Both the position numbers and the translations under genes were made by a program. This document shows, piece after piece, positions 37,339-50,574 of a stretch of 64,000 nt of DNA. The stretch is taken from the NCBI RefSeq assembly GCF_000699445.3, contig NC_067196.1:25437116-25501115 (forward strand), in the 5' to 3' direction. The notes below the pieces were generated by a model, which was not told where the DNA came from, did not search any database, and worked only from the letters and a program-made list of their open reading frames with translations. Origin of the DNA: Schistosoma haematobium (Eukaryota > Platyhelminthes > Trematoda > Strigeidida > Schistosomatidae). Position 1 is the first letter of the stretch; the number at the start of each line of letters is the position of its first letter.

Positions 37339-37480
37339 GTGTTTAAACATTCAATAATTACAATAGTTGAAATCATGAGTCAATTGAAGCTAGACCACCA
37401 TGGAAAACCTGGAAGCATTGAACGGCCGTTTCGTCCTATTGTGGGACTCCTCAGCAGTGCGCATCTACGACCTCGAACCA
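37339..37480 (-). mobile_element. Hammerhead SINE tail with good core
   Basis: Minus-strand hammerhead at 37415-37460: stem I GCACUG with CAAUGC (one mismatch), core CUGAGGA, stem II GUCC/GGAC with loop CACAAUA, GAAA, stem III ACGG/CCGU, cleavage triplet GUU. The element is cut off after the start of the tRNA-like part. Confidence 0.75.
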
Positions 37481-38119
37481 TGATGAAAAAATGGTGTGTC
37501 TTAAAAATATTGAACCGGAATGAATTTTAAAATATCTAACGAAAATGCGTATCATGATAAGTTATTTAGCGTGAAAGCTAACGTTTTTTTTATGGAACTT
37601 ATTGAAACTGTTTTTTTATTCTTATTATAAACTTAATTTATAAATGATCATATTCTGGATGATGAATTTAAGATTTGTGTTTCATTTTATCTGGAACTCC
37701 TCACTTGGATATGCTGTTGATATTCATGTTGGAACATAAACCTAATATTTACATCCTTTCTAATGCTGAAGTTTGGTTGAAAATATGAACAAAAAAAATC
37801 GGTCAATTTCTAAGCATCTGTTCCAAGAGATTGTAAAACAATAGGGGCTATTCTAAATCAGTCATGAATATTATCGACGGGATAATTCAAACATCTACAA
37901 ATAATGATTAATGAATATATATACTTGTAAACTCTTAAAGTGATGTAAAACATTATTTAGACTTTATATTGCATTATTTTATTTAAATTATTAACATTGT
38001 CAATGAAATTGTGAATACCTCAATAAATATATTTCTCTAGATTAATCGAAAAAAAATTTTCGCGAAAAGTTCCCATCGATATCAGATAAATTAGTTTCCT
38101 AAAAGAAAGCTGATATAAA

Positions 38120-38290
38120 TTATTGAATCCTAACAAAGTGGTCTAAGTGTTAAGCGCATATTATGTAATCTGAAAGTCCTGAGTACAATGCTCAATATAT
38201 TTATGGATTTCAATTTCTGTGAATTTTCACACTGGGACGAAACGGATGTTCAATGCTTTCTGGTTATTACCAGTTGTTGTTTAGTTACAT
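38120..38290 (+). repeat. Decayed hammerhead SINE
   Basis: A-box-like AGTGGTCTAAGTGTTAAGCG, then GGGACGAAACGGATGTTCAA and TGCTTTCTGG. The CTGANGA core is missing. Confidence 0.55.
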
Positions 38291-41109
38291 CCACTTTTTC
38301 ATATGAATTATGAGAATAAACTATCTTAGTTGAGTATTTTGTACCTAAGTGCCAGTCAGAAGGACAGTATATATTTCATCATTTTTAAAAATGTTCAGTC
38401 GAGATATAAAAGTCTGGTTCCCATAAACAAAATGTCAGTTCAATTAGCTTATTCAAACATTCAATGTAATATATCAATTCATCAATTGAATAATCATAAT
38501 AACCAAATATTATCAGTTGGATAAGTTTTGTAATCATAGCTTAACAAATAAGAGTTCTACCCAATTATTTATAATTTGGTGATTCATGAGAAATATGGAA
38601 TTACTGTATGGATGTTATAAAACTAACCATTTTAATAAACAATAAGACAAGATTCATAATATTGTGTAGAAAGTCCAACATATTCCCTTTAAAAATATGT
38701 CTTTAACATTTGTCTAATTAAGAAATAATTTCAGTCACATTATCATGGTTGAATGTTTTGTATTGAAATAATAAGTTCAATTTCACAGATTTAGTTAAGT
38801 CAATCAATAATTCCAACTTTATTAGATGGTTGAAACTAGTAGGAAACGAATGCTTTTTAATCTAGGTTTCATTGTCAGTTGACATTTGTCACTGAGATTT
38901 ACCTGTAACTTTAAGAGGATTGATACTCCCCTATTGTAGTCAAACCCTAGATTATTCAGCTTTATCGTCTCAGATGTTACCACTGAATGATTTAAGCAAA
39001 GAGTAATATCCTGTAGGTCTGAAATATTTACAAATGATTAATCCATCAAGATTCTAGGCATATCTTACTGATAATTATCAACTACCAACAAAAAAAACAA
39101 CGTAATTCTATGGTTTTCTATCAGAATTTATTTAAGCTAATTCCCTAAAATGAAATAATCATTGGTCATGAAATGGTGAACTGATTAGCTAAACGTGTAA
39201 AATATGAAGTAAACCATATTGTTAATTAATCAGATATAAAGGAAATTAAAAAGTTTTGTCCCAATTTTCTACACATTATATTACAAATATGACTAAATTA
39301 AAGTCTCTCTAAGTGTAATTGTACAACTATAATTCACTTTGATAATTACAAATTCATACAAAATACACTAAGTAATATATTCAAAGAATGAAAAAAAGAA
39401 ACGAAAAGAAGAGAATAAAACTTACTTTTTGGAAGTAAATGATCAGAATGATTGTGTTTAATAAAAGTTTGAATCAATAATTATCCTTTGTATAATTGAT
39501 AATCAGTTTGTTTCACCGTTGTTGTTGTTGTTGTGTATTCAAAAGTTTATTCGAGAAAAAAAAAGTTCTTGTCCATTCACAAATAAGAATGATTCATTCT
39601 TATTGTTTCTGAAAGGAATGTAACTATTTGAATCTTTAGAATTACTTTTTTTTATTATTATGAAAATTGAATCAGTTTTACACAAAGACGATTTTTTTTT
39701 CATGTAAGATATACGTAACAAATAAGGTATTATGACTGACTAACGGAAATGCTGTATGTATGTTCATTCTCGATTTGTACTCATTATATGTTGTGTGTGT
39801 ATACACACAGTTGTATGAGTCAGTTATGTTTTGTCTTAAATGTTGTTGTTGTTGTTAATACTAACACTACCATTACTACTAATAATAATACTATTATTAA
39901 TATTATTATTACTATTGATATCATTGTCAGTAAATTCGAAAATTATTAAATAGTGTCAAATTATCTATAGTCTGCCTATTTGTGTTACCCTGTTGATTTT
40001 TTTTTTCTAGATTTGAACAAGTTAAACTATATTGTAATTGGTTAGTGAATAATATAGATGCGACATAAATTTATTTACAATGTAACCACCTTAAAAACCC
40101 CTGTGTGTATATTCATTGAATGATACATTAATTCGCTATCTTTTTTCATTCGTTCATTGATTTATTAAACTGACCAATTCTCACTCTCTATCTAACTTAC
40201 CCTATCATATTGTCTGTACTTTTATATTGTCTATACGAAATGATGTGTTATGATGTAACAAAGAACTTCTCTACCCATGTGATTTCATGAAAGAGGATGA
40301 ACTTCAATGGGTGGGTGATAAAGCAATAATGATGTGGATAAGATTCGAAATATTATTATTTTATAATTTTGATTTCTAATTCGTTAATTAACTAAATTTA
40401 TAAAAGTAGTCAAAAATTACGGGCTGATTTTTATCAACATTAAGATAAGATAATTAGATATATCAAATAGTGAAAATTCATTGTGTACTATTATGCATAT
40501 TAACATATAATGACAGTGTAACATATCAACAAAAGTGAGTGATTTCGAAATGATCCATTTTTTTTGAAACGTAAATAAATATTGTGATTGGTTGGAATAA
40601 CTGCTTTAAGGTCACTTGGTCTTTATTTTCAAGGTTATAACGTGATTCAAAGAGTTCGACCAAAACAAAATTATTCTTATTTGTAGGTATAGGTTCATTG
40701 TAACGTTGCATGTTTGTTAATTAAATGACCATTCCTTTGACAGATAGAACCCTACAGATCTGAATAGATGATAGTAACAGTAGACATTTATTTTCATTGA
40801 ATTTATTGTTTGCCCAAATTTTGAATACAACATACTCTATTTAAAATCTTGCTCATCATACATTTAGTTCCTACTAATCAGTCATTGGGTAATGTATGAT
40901 TTAACATCCTAGTTCTAAATGTCGATCAATCAAGCAGGAAGGTAAACATTAAACCAAGTAACTAGGTAACACAATGCATCCTATTTAGTGTTTAATACTT
41001 GGAAACACTAAGCAGTAAACTCTAGATCATGCTATCTTGCTAGTTGGTACTTATCAACAAGGTCTAAGTATCGAAATAATTCGAATCCTCAAAGCTAAGG
41101 TGTTTTACT

Positions 41110-41475
41110 GTTGTAGTGTCCTACTTTTATTAAGAGAATGCGATTGGTTTAATGGAAACAATTATTATTATAACCAATTGTACCAGTGATTGTTTTACTG
41201 TGCTTGTTTGTTTAACTGTACTAAAGACATTCTTCCGTTGATTGTGACCTTGCATGTGCTTATGTTTGCTCAGTGATTCCGCTTGTACTCCTTTGGCACG
41301 ATCTCGGTATTCTTTCGATACCACGAGATCGCCAACAAATACATCTCGCTACAACCTCCAATCGCCTTCTGATATTTGGTACGCAACTTTCTTGTAGTGG
41401 TGATCATAGTCAACCACGACTCGACGCCACATTACACTGTCATCAAGTGTACGTATGCGGTTAAACGAACAATAA
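41110..41475. repeat. Unclassified GC-richer block with a hairpin
   Basis: Base composition differs from the flanks. It contains an imperfect hairpin (GATCTCGGTAT and ATACCACGAGATC, around 41298-41329). It may be an LTR or other retroelement remnant; I recognise no protein motif in it. Confidence 0.3.
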
Positions 41476-41999
41476 CATTAATTAAAAATGGGTATTGTTT
41501 TGAGAGTGTAATTAAATGTACATCATCTAAGAATGAATATTACCTGATTAAATATCTGTATAGAAAAAAGGTGAAATAAAAATATGAATGCACACTGAAC
41601 TAAGAATATCCACAAATTAACTGAAACTAATCTTTGTAATCTAACAGAATGATCTAGATGTATCGTGCTAATTGTAAGGACTTAAGTTACTAGATTCAGT
41701 TCTAGTATGAGGTGGTTATTATATATTATTGAGTATTGATCTTGAAAAGGGATAAAAGAGCTATTCACTGCATTTAGATAATTTCGAAACTATACATGTT
41801 TTTGAAAAAAATTCTAATATTGAGTCCATTAGTACAATAAAAATAAATTCATGATTATTGTTTTATCTTTTTAATTGAACTTCAAGACCTTGAATATGAC
41901 TTTAAAACGAGCTGTATTCATCCTAAATAAATGTATCATCGGTTAATATCATTCAGATTAACGTGATGAAATTCTTAAGTAGATAAATGATTTGTATTT

Positions 42000-42375
42000 T
42001 TATTGAGATCATGAATCGATTGATGTTAGACAACCATTGTAAACCTAGAAGCACTGGACAGCTGTTTCGTCCTAGTATGAGATTCCTCAGCAGCGCACAT
42101 CTACGGTCCTCGAACATTGGACCTTCCGGCTCGCGCGCGGACGCTTAAGCTCTAAATCACTGAGTTTGCACCCAACGGTGTTAATGTCTAACATCCATCG
42201 ATCCATGAACGGCTGTGCAATCAATCATACATTTTCTGAGGTAGACGGGTAGCTAACTGTCTACCGTGGATGCTCACTGCTGAAGAATCCTATACTAGGT
42301 TGAAAAGGCTGTCAAATGCTTTCAGGTTTTCAACGGTGGTCTGACGTTGATTGATTCATGATCTCAATAAAAAAA
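42000..42375. mobile_element. Hammerhead SINE long form: minus-strand unit plus inverted tail
   Basis: Left part on the minus strand has a hammerhead at 42051-42096: core CUGAGGA, GAAA, stem III ACAG/CUGU intact, stem I GCGCUG with CAGUGC; stem II has a mismatch (AUCU with GGAC). Right part (42270-42370) is a plus-strand tail with CTGAAGAATCCTATACTAGG but a broken GAAA. The two tails face each other. Confidence 0.72.
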
Positions 42376-42997
42376 AATTGAACAGTCCCCTCAACTCCAT
42401 ACTGAAAATAATTTGTTGGCATTTTTTAGCACAAATAATTTGGTATTATCAAGTAAATTATGAGATTAAAGAAAATCTTCCATATGAACAGATTTACTCA
42501 TCGTCAATATAAATTTTCAGTTAAGTTAATATTTACTGAAATTGATCAACGTGATTTTCCCTGAATCATATATAAAGTTTCATCTTATTTGAATAGAAAA
42601 TTCAGTTTCTACTTGATTTTAGAACGCTTCGAAGGATCTAGTAAAAGTCTTTTTTTTCCTTAAAGATGAACCATTGAGTAAAATATGCAAAATCATATTA
42701 TTGGCCAATTTGAAAATGATTTGTTTGTTAAAATTGTAGAAAATGAAGCTTTCAGAAAAGAACAATATAAAATTAAAATGTAAACTACTGATCCACTCAT
42801 TACATTGATGTCGTAGGTAGTAGATTGTGAAATTACATTTGGAATTAAACCAAATTAGGATTTATTTATTTTCTACTATTCGTTTATATCAGTCTCGATA
42901 GTTGAATACATTGAATATGCCTGTGATAAAAGATAGATAAGTCCTTTTTGATTAACCAAACTAAACTTATTGGGAAATTAACAATAACGTTTTCTAA

Positions 42998-43150
42998 GCA
43001 AAGATGGATAGCCACTATCCATCTTTGCTTAAAAAGCTTGTTACTTAAGGCTATATGGAGACAATCCGCTCAGGATGCACATATGTCAACATGAAACTGA
43101 TCAAGTGCAGTCCTAAATAACAATGGGAAGATACAAGTAAAACAACACCA
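42998..43150 (+). mobile_element. Sm-alpha-like fragment starting at a 16-bp palindrome
   Basis: Opens with AAGCAAAGATGGATAG, CCA, CTATCCATCTTTGCTT (42998-43032), a perfect inverted repeat made of the CCATCTTTGCTT element of Sm-alpha units, and continues with the rest of a unit (CACATATGTCAACATGAAAC, then AGTGCAGTCCTAAATAACAA). Confidence 0.6.
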
Positions 43151-44384
43151 AGTGAATAACGTTTTGTATTTTAAATATTTGAAAACTTTGATTATTAAAA
43201 TCAAGAAAATGTTAGAGACAAACATAATAAGCTAAATTTCTTGTTCCATCCTCATTGAAGGTTGCAAAGAAGAAAAAATGTCTTCAATAATTCATATTCC
43301 CTTTGAAATCATTCCGTAAGAAATTTTCCTACTTCTGAATATCAAAATCCGTTTAGCATGAAGTTTAAAAAAAATCTTTTTAAGCATCATTCTTAATCTG
43401 TAAACCTTTAGTTCTGTACTCCAATTTCAAATGGATACGTATTATGAGCTCATTATAAAGTGCATGATACTTTAGTGGTCCTATATCTAACTCCACTTAA
43501 ATCGTATTATGATTGTTATCGAAACATACATTCCGCCTTTCCTCGCATATAATCATAGACTTAAATTGCCTAACTAAATATCGGAATTAAATAAGTCAAA
43601 TACGAGAATGAGGTTTTGAATACGTATATTTTGTACAATCATCGATCAGAAAAAAACAATCAGAGAGAAGAAGCTAAGGTAGCAAAGAGGAGAAGACATA
43701 TGGGCCAACTCGATTTAACCAATCGTTAATCGATATTTGCATTCAGACAAAAATAAGTTACAGACCTGTGATGAATAAAAGAAGAAATGCACACATATAC
43801 GCTTACATAAAAACAGTCAAGGTTGTATAAGCGAATAATTACAAGGTCAAAACATGACTCAAAAAGAATGAATAAACTGGTCTGTCCGAAAGCTAGAATA
43901 AGTTCTGTGGGCTCAACATAGCAACCGACACGACAATAGAGTACTTAGATGGAAGATTTTTCATCATGGTTTCAAATGAATCATTTTAACAGTAATTCAG
44001 ACCACTAACTATTCTGTTCGATAGTCATTCATTTATTAAAAGTTGTCAGATGTTAGTAATTAACACTATGATCAATTCCTCCGATTCCCATCAAAACAAA
44101 CTCTATTGCTTCCTAATTTACTGAGTCGATATAAGGACCAATTAGTGTATGCTTAATATAATATAATAATATTTGCCCCATAGTTTTAAAGAAACCACTC
44201 TATGGCTTTATATAGATTTTACTGGTTAAAGTCTATCAGTTGACCCATTATCATGTGCTCACCAGTGATTAGCTTCAAGATGGATTTCTCGGAGTCTTAG
44301 TGAGAAGTCGTGACTAGTTTAGTTTAAGCTTGTCTGTTATGAGACAGTTGCTCAGTGAAGACAATCGTGGACGGTCGCGCAATA

Positions 44385-44600
44385 TAGTGGATTGGTTGAT
44401 GTTAGACATTAACACCGTTGAATGTCGGCTTAGTGGCCTAGACGTTATGTGTTTGCGCATGAGACCGGAGGTCCTGGGTTTGAGTCCTGTGGACGGGATC
44501 GTGGATACCCACTGTTGAGGAGCCCCATACTAAAACGAAACGGTCATCCAATGCTTCCAGATTTTTAATGGTAGTCTAACATTGATCCATTCATTATACG
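44385..44600 (+). mobile_element. Hammerhead SINE, short form
   Basis: tRNA-like head (ACACCGTTGAATGTCGGCTT, A box near AGTGGCCTAGACG, B box GGTTTGAGTCC) and tail. The core reads UUGAGGA and stem II is broken (GCCC against AAAC), so the ribozyme should be inactive. Confidence 0.78.
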
Positions 44601-45614
44601 AATCTAAAATTTGACTAAAGCAAAAACAATTATCGTAGCAATCTAACATGAATTCATTATATTTCGCGGTTTTTCATAAGCTGCTCCCAACCTCATTTAT
44701 AAAGGTTTGTTGCGCATTTCTTTTCGTGATACCAATTATCAATTCTCACTTCTTGTTTGATCTATACTCAGCGAATCAATTTTACTTTACATGTTGAGGA
44801 TTACTTAACTATCACAATTACATCTTATTTCTAGATAATTGTTTCCATGCTCTTGGTTTCTGTTCTGAAATTTTCATATATTCAACTTATAAATATTGAT
44901 GTTATTTAACATAGAAACGTCTCTTATAGTTATTTTATACTTAATTCTCTTTTCATTAATTTTCATTGATGAGAGCTTTTCCGGAATCATGATTTGAGGT
45001 ACATCAGCTGATTTTTAATTATCAGAACCATTATTACGTTTAGAGGTTGTAAGCAGCTGATGAGAAACCGCGAATTATAATGAATTCATACTAGATATAT
45101 AAGAGCCGTACTTTAAATACTTCATTTGCAAAATTCTACTATTTTCCCTTCACATTCACAATTTCTTTCTATTTCCGTTTCTGTTTCCTCTCGTACTTGA
45201 TCTTCTTAGCCTTCTGCTGTTAGGATTTCCACTTCTGATTGATGCTACGTACTATTTATATCCATCTATATAAATAGCATACACCGCACTATAGTTGTTC
45301 TTACTTTGATCAAGAATATATTTTTCACAATAAATGTACGGTTAGTTCAACTAATCACTGGAAAACCGCTGGATTTATCCCAATTCCTACATCTTACTGA
45401 ACTACACTAAACGTTTTCATGAATTTAATAACGCTTAAAATACATTTTAACTCTTAAAAATGACCAAATTTCATTTCTTACTTTTATAGCAACTTCTAGT
45501 GGTGAACATAGCCAATATAAAGCCTAACTGAAAAGTTATAATCAACTGTTAACCAAATTTAGTGTGTAATTGAAGTTTATCTGTCTTTAAACTATTGATT
45601 GAATAATGTAAAAA

Positions 45615-45885
45615 TAAGTGTTTGTGGAGACTTTAGTAATTTTAATAGTTGAATTCATGAGTCAATATGCTGCTTGGTTCAAAACTAAGTTGTTTATTTA
45701 GAGTTTTTTGATGCTACAACTTGTCAATTTATAGAGACCGAAGGTCCTGGGTTCGGGTCCCACATGTGGCATTGTGAGTGCGCGCTGCTGAGAAGTCCCA
45801 TACTAGGACGAAACGGCCGTCCAGTGCTTCCAAGTTTTCACTAGTGGTCTAACATCGATTGGTTCTTGATCTCAATTAAAACTCA
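45615..45885 (+). mobile_element. Hammerhead SINE, head truncated
   Basis: B box GGTTCGGGTCC and a near-complete hammerhead at 45782-45827: stem I GCGCUG/CAGUGC, stem II GUCC/GGAC, GAAA, stem III ACGG/CCGU, triplet GUC. One core base is changed: CUGAGAA instead of CUGANGA, at the invariant G8. This is a natural test case for loss of activity. Confidence 0.78.
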
Positions 45886-46214
45886 ACAATCTCCATAACC
45901 CTATACTAATATTTAAAAATTATCATATTTTTGAAACTAAATTGTAAGTAAGCTTATTTAATAAAGTAGATGAAAATTGTTTATTTTTCGGATTTCATCT
46001 AGGCATCTAGTGATATATATAAGTTCTGATATTCACAATTATGTTACGGGTAATCTGAAACCGCACATGAAGTTACTTGTTTACCTTTTTTGAATGTAAT
46101 AAAATGCTATGAACCGGTATAATAGATAATCGTTTGAACTGATAAATAATCAGATAATATTACTCGCTTTTATCATGAACTAGGAACAACTAAATAACAC
46201 ACAGCTTCGAGAAT

Positions 46215-46352
46215 TGGAAGCATACATGAAAAGGACGAATAGAAACTGAAAACAACTGGAGTCGATTGCCTAGGACAGAGTTAGATGAAGAATGCTGATG
46301 GGCAGTCTATGCTTCTCCACAAGGGGTAACAGGCGTAAGGAAGTGAGTGAAT
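46215..46352 (+). mobile_element. 5'-truncated 3' end of an RTE-type LINE
   Basis: Matches the last 130 bp or so of copies A-C (ATTGCCTAGGACAGAGTTAG, then CTATGCTTCTCCACAAGGGG and TAACAGGCGTAAGGAAGTGA). Extreme 5' truncation is typical of LINE insertion. Confidence 0.75.
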
Positions 46353-46490
46353 TTCATTAAAGTAGGTACTCTTAAAATATTCAAACCAAGACTTCTCCGT
46401 TTCAAAAGAAACAGATATCTATTTACTTGTGGTTATAGCAACTCTCCTACAGTCAATTTTGTCGAGCCCTTTCAACTTATTTGACAGACA

Positions 46491-46867
46491 GTGTTATTCG
46501 GACAGTGACAATTCGTCTATTTCTTTGTGTCATTATGATCACTATCATGTTAGTATAAACATGTGTGCTAGATCACATGTGAAAGACTATGCACATATTC
46601 CTCATTCTGCCTTAAATGCTAATCGCTTTAAATATCGCTCTATGAGTCATTCTCTTTCCCATATGTGTATGTGCTCGAATCCTATTAGTTGCCTTTGCCT
46701 TGCCTAGCTGCGTCTTGATTCGATTTGACTATAAATCCTCCTCTGTATTCGCTGGCACACACATTAGCCTCTCTACTCCCATTCACTCAATGTACTTATA
46801 ACTTCGTTATCTTCGCTGTTCAATAATAAACTGAGTTGCCGCTTCTTACGCTGTCTGGACTCCTACA
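46491..46867 (+). mobile_element. Possible solo LTR
   Basis: Begins TGTTATTCGG and ends CTCCTACA, so it has TG...CA ends. It has a TATA-like CTATAAAT near 46730 and AATAA/AATAAA near 46823, in the order expected of U3-R-U5. I see no target-site duplication, no primer-binding site and no second copy in the window. The base composition differs from the flanks. It could instead be part of some other repeat. Confidence 0.4.
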
Positions 46868-47014
46868 CCGATGGGATTTATGTGATGACCGTTATCAAGG
46901 TGATTGATGGACGAAAAGTAAGAAATCATCTCAAACCTAAGCTATTACATGGTATAGTAAATTGGACTTTTGATGATCCACTTGAACAACTATTTATTTA
47001 TACGTACATATACC

Positions 47015-47420
47015 AATAAGAGACTGATCAATTGCAGTCCTAAACGTCAACGGGGAGATTCAAACAATAAGTGAAGGATGAATTAAAATTCACTTCATTG
47101 CAAAAGCTTATGGCTATCTGGACTTACTGGCTAAGTGAATAGTGCGATGGCGTTTTAAGCGAACGGTACTGGGTTCGGGTCCTGGGGTGAACAATAAATT
47201 GGATTTAAGTACATCCAGCTGACAAGTTCTAAATGGGAAGAAACGCAGCTCCTGAAACTCCACTTCTAGTCACCATCGATCTCTGTTTATGATGCCTATG
47301 ACTCAAGGCAATCTTCACAAGATGCACAGATACCGATAACAAACGGACCAGTTGTTGTCCCAAACGTAAATGGAAGGATTCAAACAATCAATAAATTTCG
47401 AATTATGTTCACTTAGTTGT
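47015..47420 (+). mobile_element. Sm-alpha-like SINE unit with decayed hammerhead
   Basis: tRNA-like part (AAGTGAATAGTGCGATGGCG, B box GGTTCGGGTCC) and a decayed hammerhead at about 47210-47260 (CTGACAAG ... GAAGAAACGC). It starts and ends with related blocks (CAATTGCAGTCCTAAACGTC and CAGTTGTTGTCCCAAACGTA), so it is more than one repeat unit long, as in a tandem array. Confidence 0.68.
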
Positions 47421-47448
47421 ATGCTATTTCATTCATTTGACAAGAGTA

Positions 47449-50400
47449 CTATGACGCCTCATGGTGAAAGCTGAGTTCCTTCGAAAGCCACGAGGCCGAT
47501 GCCATTTCTAGCATCCAGAGAAACAAGTTTTATAGGTACATGGAACGTACGGACAATGTGGGAGACCAGGAAGAACAGTCAAATAGCAACGGAAATGAGG
47601 AGATGCAAATTGGCACTACTGGGAATCAACGAAACCCATTGGACCCAAGTCGGACGGGCAACAAAAGCTAAGTACGGGAGAGACGCTGCTATACTCCGTT
47701 CATGAAGAGGAAAATGCTCAACACACTCAGGGAGTTGCTCTAATGCCGTACAAAGTAGCACCAAATGCACTTGTATGATGGGAATCTCACGGATCCACAA
47801 TCATAAAAGCATCATTCAAAACAAAGAAGGAGGGGATCACAATGAATATTATCCAATGTTATGAACCCACCAATGATAGCAACGACAACATTAAAGATCA
47901 ATTCTATGAGAGGCTGCAATCAATCATAGAGAAGTGCCCAAGAAAGAAGATATCATGGGACGACATGGATTGACTGGGAGAGAAAAACGAAAATAGGGAA
48001 AGATTTGCAAATCTGTGTGCATTCAACAAATTGGTCATAGGTGGGGGACAATATTTCCACACAAACGTATACACAAAGCTACATGGATCTCACCGGACCA
48101 CACCACATCACACAGAACCAGATAGATCATATTTGCATCAATAAAAAGTTCCGAAGGACAAAGGAAGATGTGAGAACCAGGGGAGGAGCTGACATGGATT
48201 CAGATCACCACACCACCTAGTTGTGGCCCATTTAAAACTGAAGCCGAAGAAGAACTGAACAACTGGACAAACAACACTACAACGATTCAATACAGCCTTC
48301 CTTCGAGATACTGACAAACTCAATCAATTCAAGATAGCTCTCAACAACAGGTTCCAAGCCTTACAGGATCTACTGAACGAAGAAGAAGAAACTACTATGG
48401 AGGACAACTGGAAAAGTATCAAAGAAGCATTAAGTACAACGTGTCAAGAGGTTCTGTGCCTCAACAAGCATCATCATAAGGAATGGATCTCTATAGAAAC
48501 ACTGGACAGGATCAAAAAAAGGAAGAACGAGAAGACGGCAATTAACAACAGCGGAACACGAGGAGAGAAAGTCCGAGCACAAGATGAGTACATAGAAGCA
48601 AACGGGCAAGTGAAGAATAGCATTAGAGCCGACAAGAAGAAACACGTGGAAGAACTAGCAACGACGGCTGAAAAAGCTGCATGAGAAGGAAATATGAAAC
48701 AGCTTTACAATACAACGAAGAAACCAGCAGGGAAGTATAGTAAACCAGAGACCGGTCAAAAGCAAAGAAGGCAGGCAAATCACTGAAATTCAACAACAGC
48801 GGAACAGATGGGTAGATTACATTGAGGAATTCCTGAATAAGCCGACCCCAATGAATCCACCGCACATGGAAGCAGCACACACAGATCTTCCTATAGATGT
48901 CAATCCACCAACGATGGGAGAAATCAGAATGGTCCATCATCAGACAAATCAAGAGCGGGAAAGCAGAAGGACCCGACAATATACCAGCTGAAGCACTGAA
49001 TGAAGTCAGACATCGAAGTAACTACAAACAAGCTTCACCTTTTATTCAAAAAGATTTGGGAGGAGGAACAAGTGCCGATGGACTGGAAAGAAGAACGCCT
49101 CATCAAGATTCGAAAGAAAGGAAATCTGAGTAAGTGTGAGGACTACACAGCCATCACACTACTGTCAGTACTAGGGAAAGTCTTTAACAGAGTGTTGCTG
49201 AACCGGATGAAAGGCGCAGTAGACGCCCAACTTCGAGATCAGCAAGCTGGATTCCGTAAGAATTGATCGTGCACAGACTGAATTGCAACACTACGGATCA
49301 TCGTCGAACAATCAGTTGAGTGGAACCCATCACTTTACGTCAACTTCATTGATTATGAAAAGTCATTTGATAGTGTAGATAGGAGGACATTATGGGAACT
49401 TCTTCGACACTATGGAGTTCCTGAGAAGATTGTCAACACAATCCGGAACTCATAGAACGGACTACAGTGCAAAGTAGTGCATGGAGGACAGCTGACAGAT
49501 GCATTCCAAGTAAGGACTGGAGTCAGACATAGCTGTCTGCACTCTCCCTTCCTCTTTCTTCTGGTGGTCGACTGGATTATGAAGATCTCGACATCTGAGG
49601 GAAAACGCGGAATACAATGGACAGCTCAGAACCAATTAGACGATTTGGACTTCGCAGATGACCTAGCCCTCCTATCGCATACACATGAACAAATACAGAT
49701 AAAGACAGTCAGTGTAGCAGCAGTCTCTGCATCAGTAGGCCTCAACATACACAAGGGGAAAACCAACGTCCTCAAATACAACACGGAGAGCAGCAATCCA
49801 ATCACTCATGATGGCGAAACTCTGGAAGATGTAGAATCCTTCACATACCTGGGAAGCATGATCGATGAACAAGGAGGTTCAGATGCAGACGTAAAGGCGA
49901 GGATTGGCAAACAAAGCAAGGGCCGCATTCCTAAAATTGGAGAACATATAGAACTCAAAACAACTTTCAACCAATATCAAATTTAGTATCTTCAATACAA
50001 ATGTCAAAGCAGTCAGTTCTACTATACGGAGCTGAAACTTGGAGAACTACAACAACCACCATCAATAAGTTAAAAGTGTTTATAAATGGTTGTCTACGCA
50101 AGATACACAATATCCATTGGCCGGATACCGTCAGCAACAGTCTTCTGTGGGAGAGAACAAAGCAGGTTCTAGCTGAAGAGGAAATTAGTAAAAGATTATG
50201 GAAATGGATAGGACATACATTACACAAATCATCATACTGCATCACGAGGCAAGCCTTAACTTGGAATCCTGAAGGGAAGTGGAGAAGAGGAAAACCAAAG
50301 TCCACATTACGTCGGGAAATAAAGCAGACATGAAAAAGATGAAGAGGAACTGTAAGGAGCTGGAAAGGATTGCCTAGGACGGGGTTGGATGGCGAATGCT

Positions 50401-50452
50401 GGTGAGCGGCCTATGCTCCTTCACGAGTAGTAACAGGCGTAAGTAAGTAAGT
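47449..50452 (+). mobile_element. RTE-type LINE copy C, inactive
   Basis: Same domain order as copy B. It lacks the GC-rich leader (5' truncated) and lacks 61 bp of the endonuclease region present in B (B 896-956 relative to 24000, between two GAA triplets). The C-terminal part is better preserved than in [12 protein letters not shown] and [19 protein letters not shown], then [20 protein letters not shown]. The tail is GTAAGTAAGTAAGTA. It shares with B the stop codons in the endonuclease and RT regions. Flanks differ from those of B, so it is a separate insertion. Confidence 0.9.
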
Positions 50453-50574
50453 ACGTAACCCCTAAATTATCACTGCCTAGAATGATTTTGTTGTTGATTT
50501 AGGTGTCAATCTGTTTCTTTATTTTTAGAACAGCCATTTTAGACATTTAGTATTTAGAGTCAGTTTTATTACCA

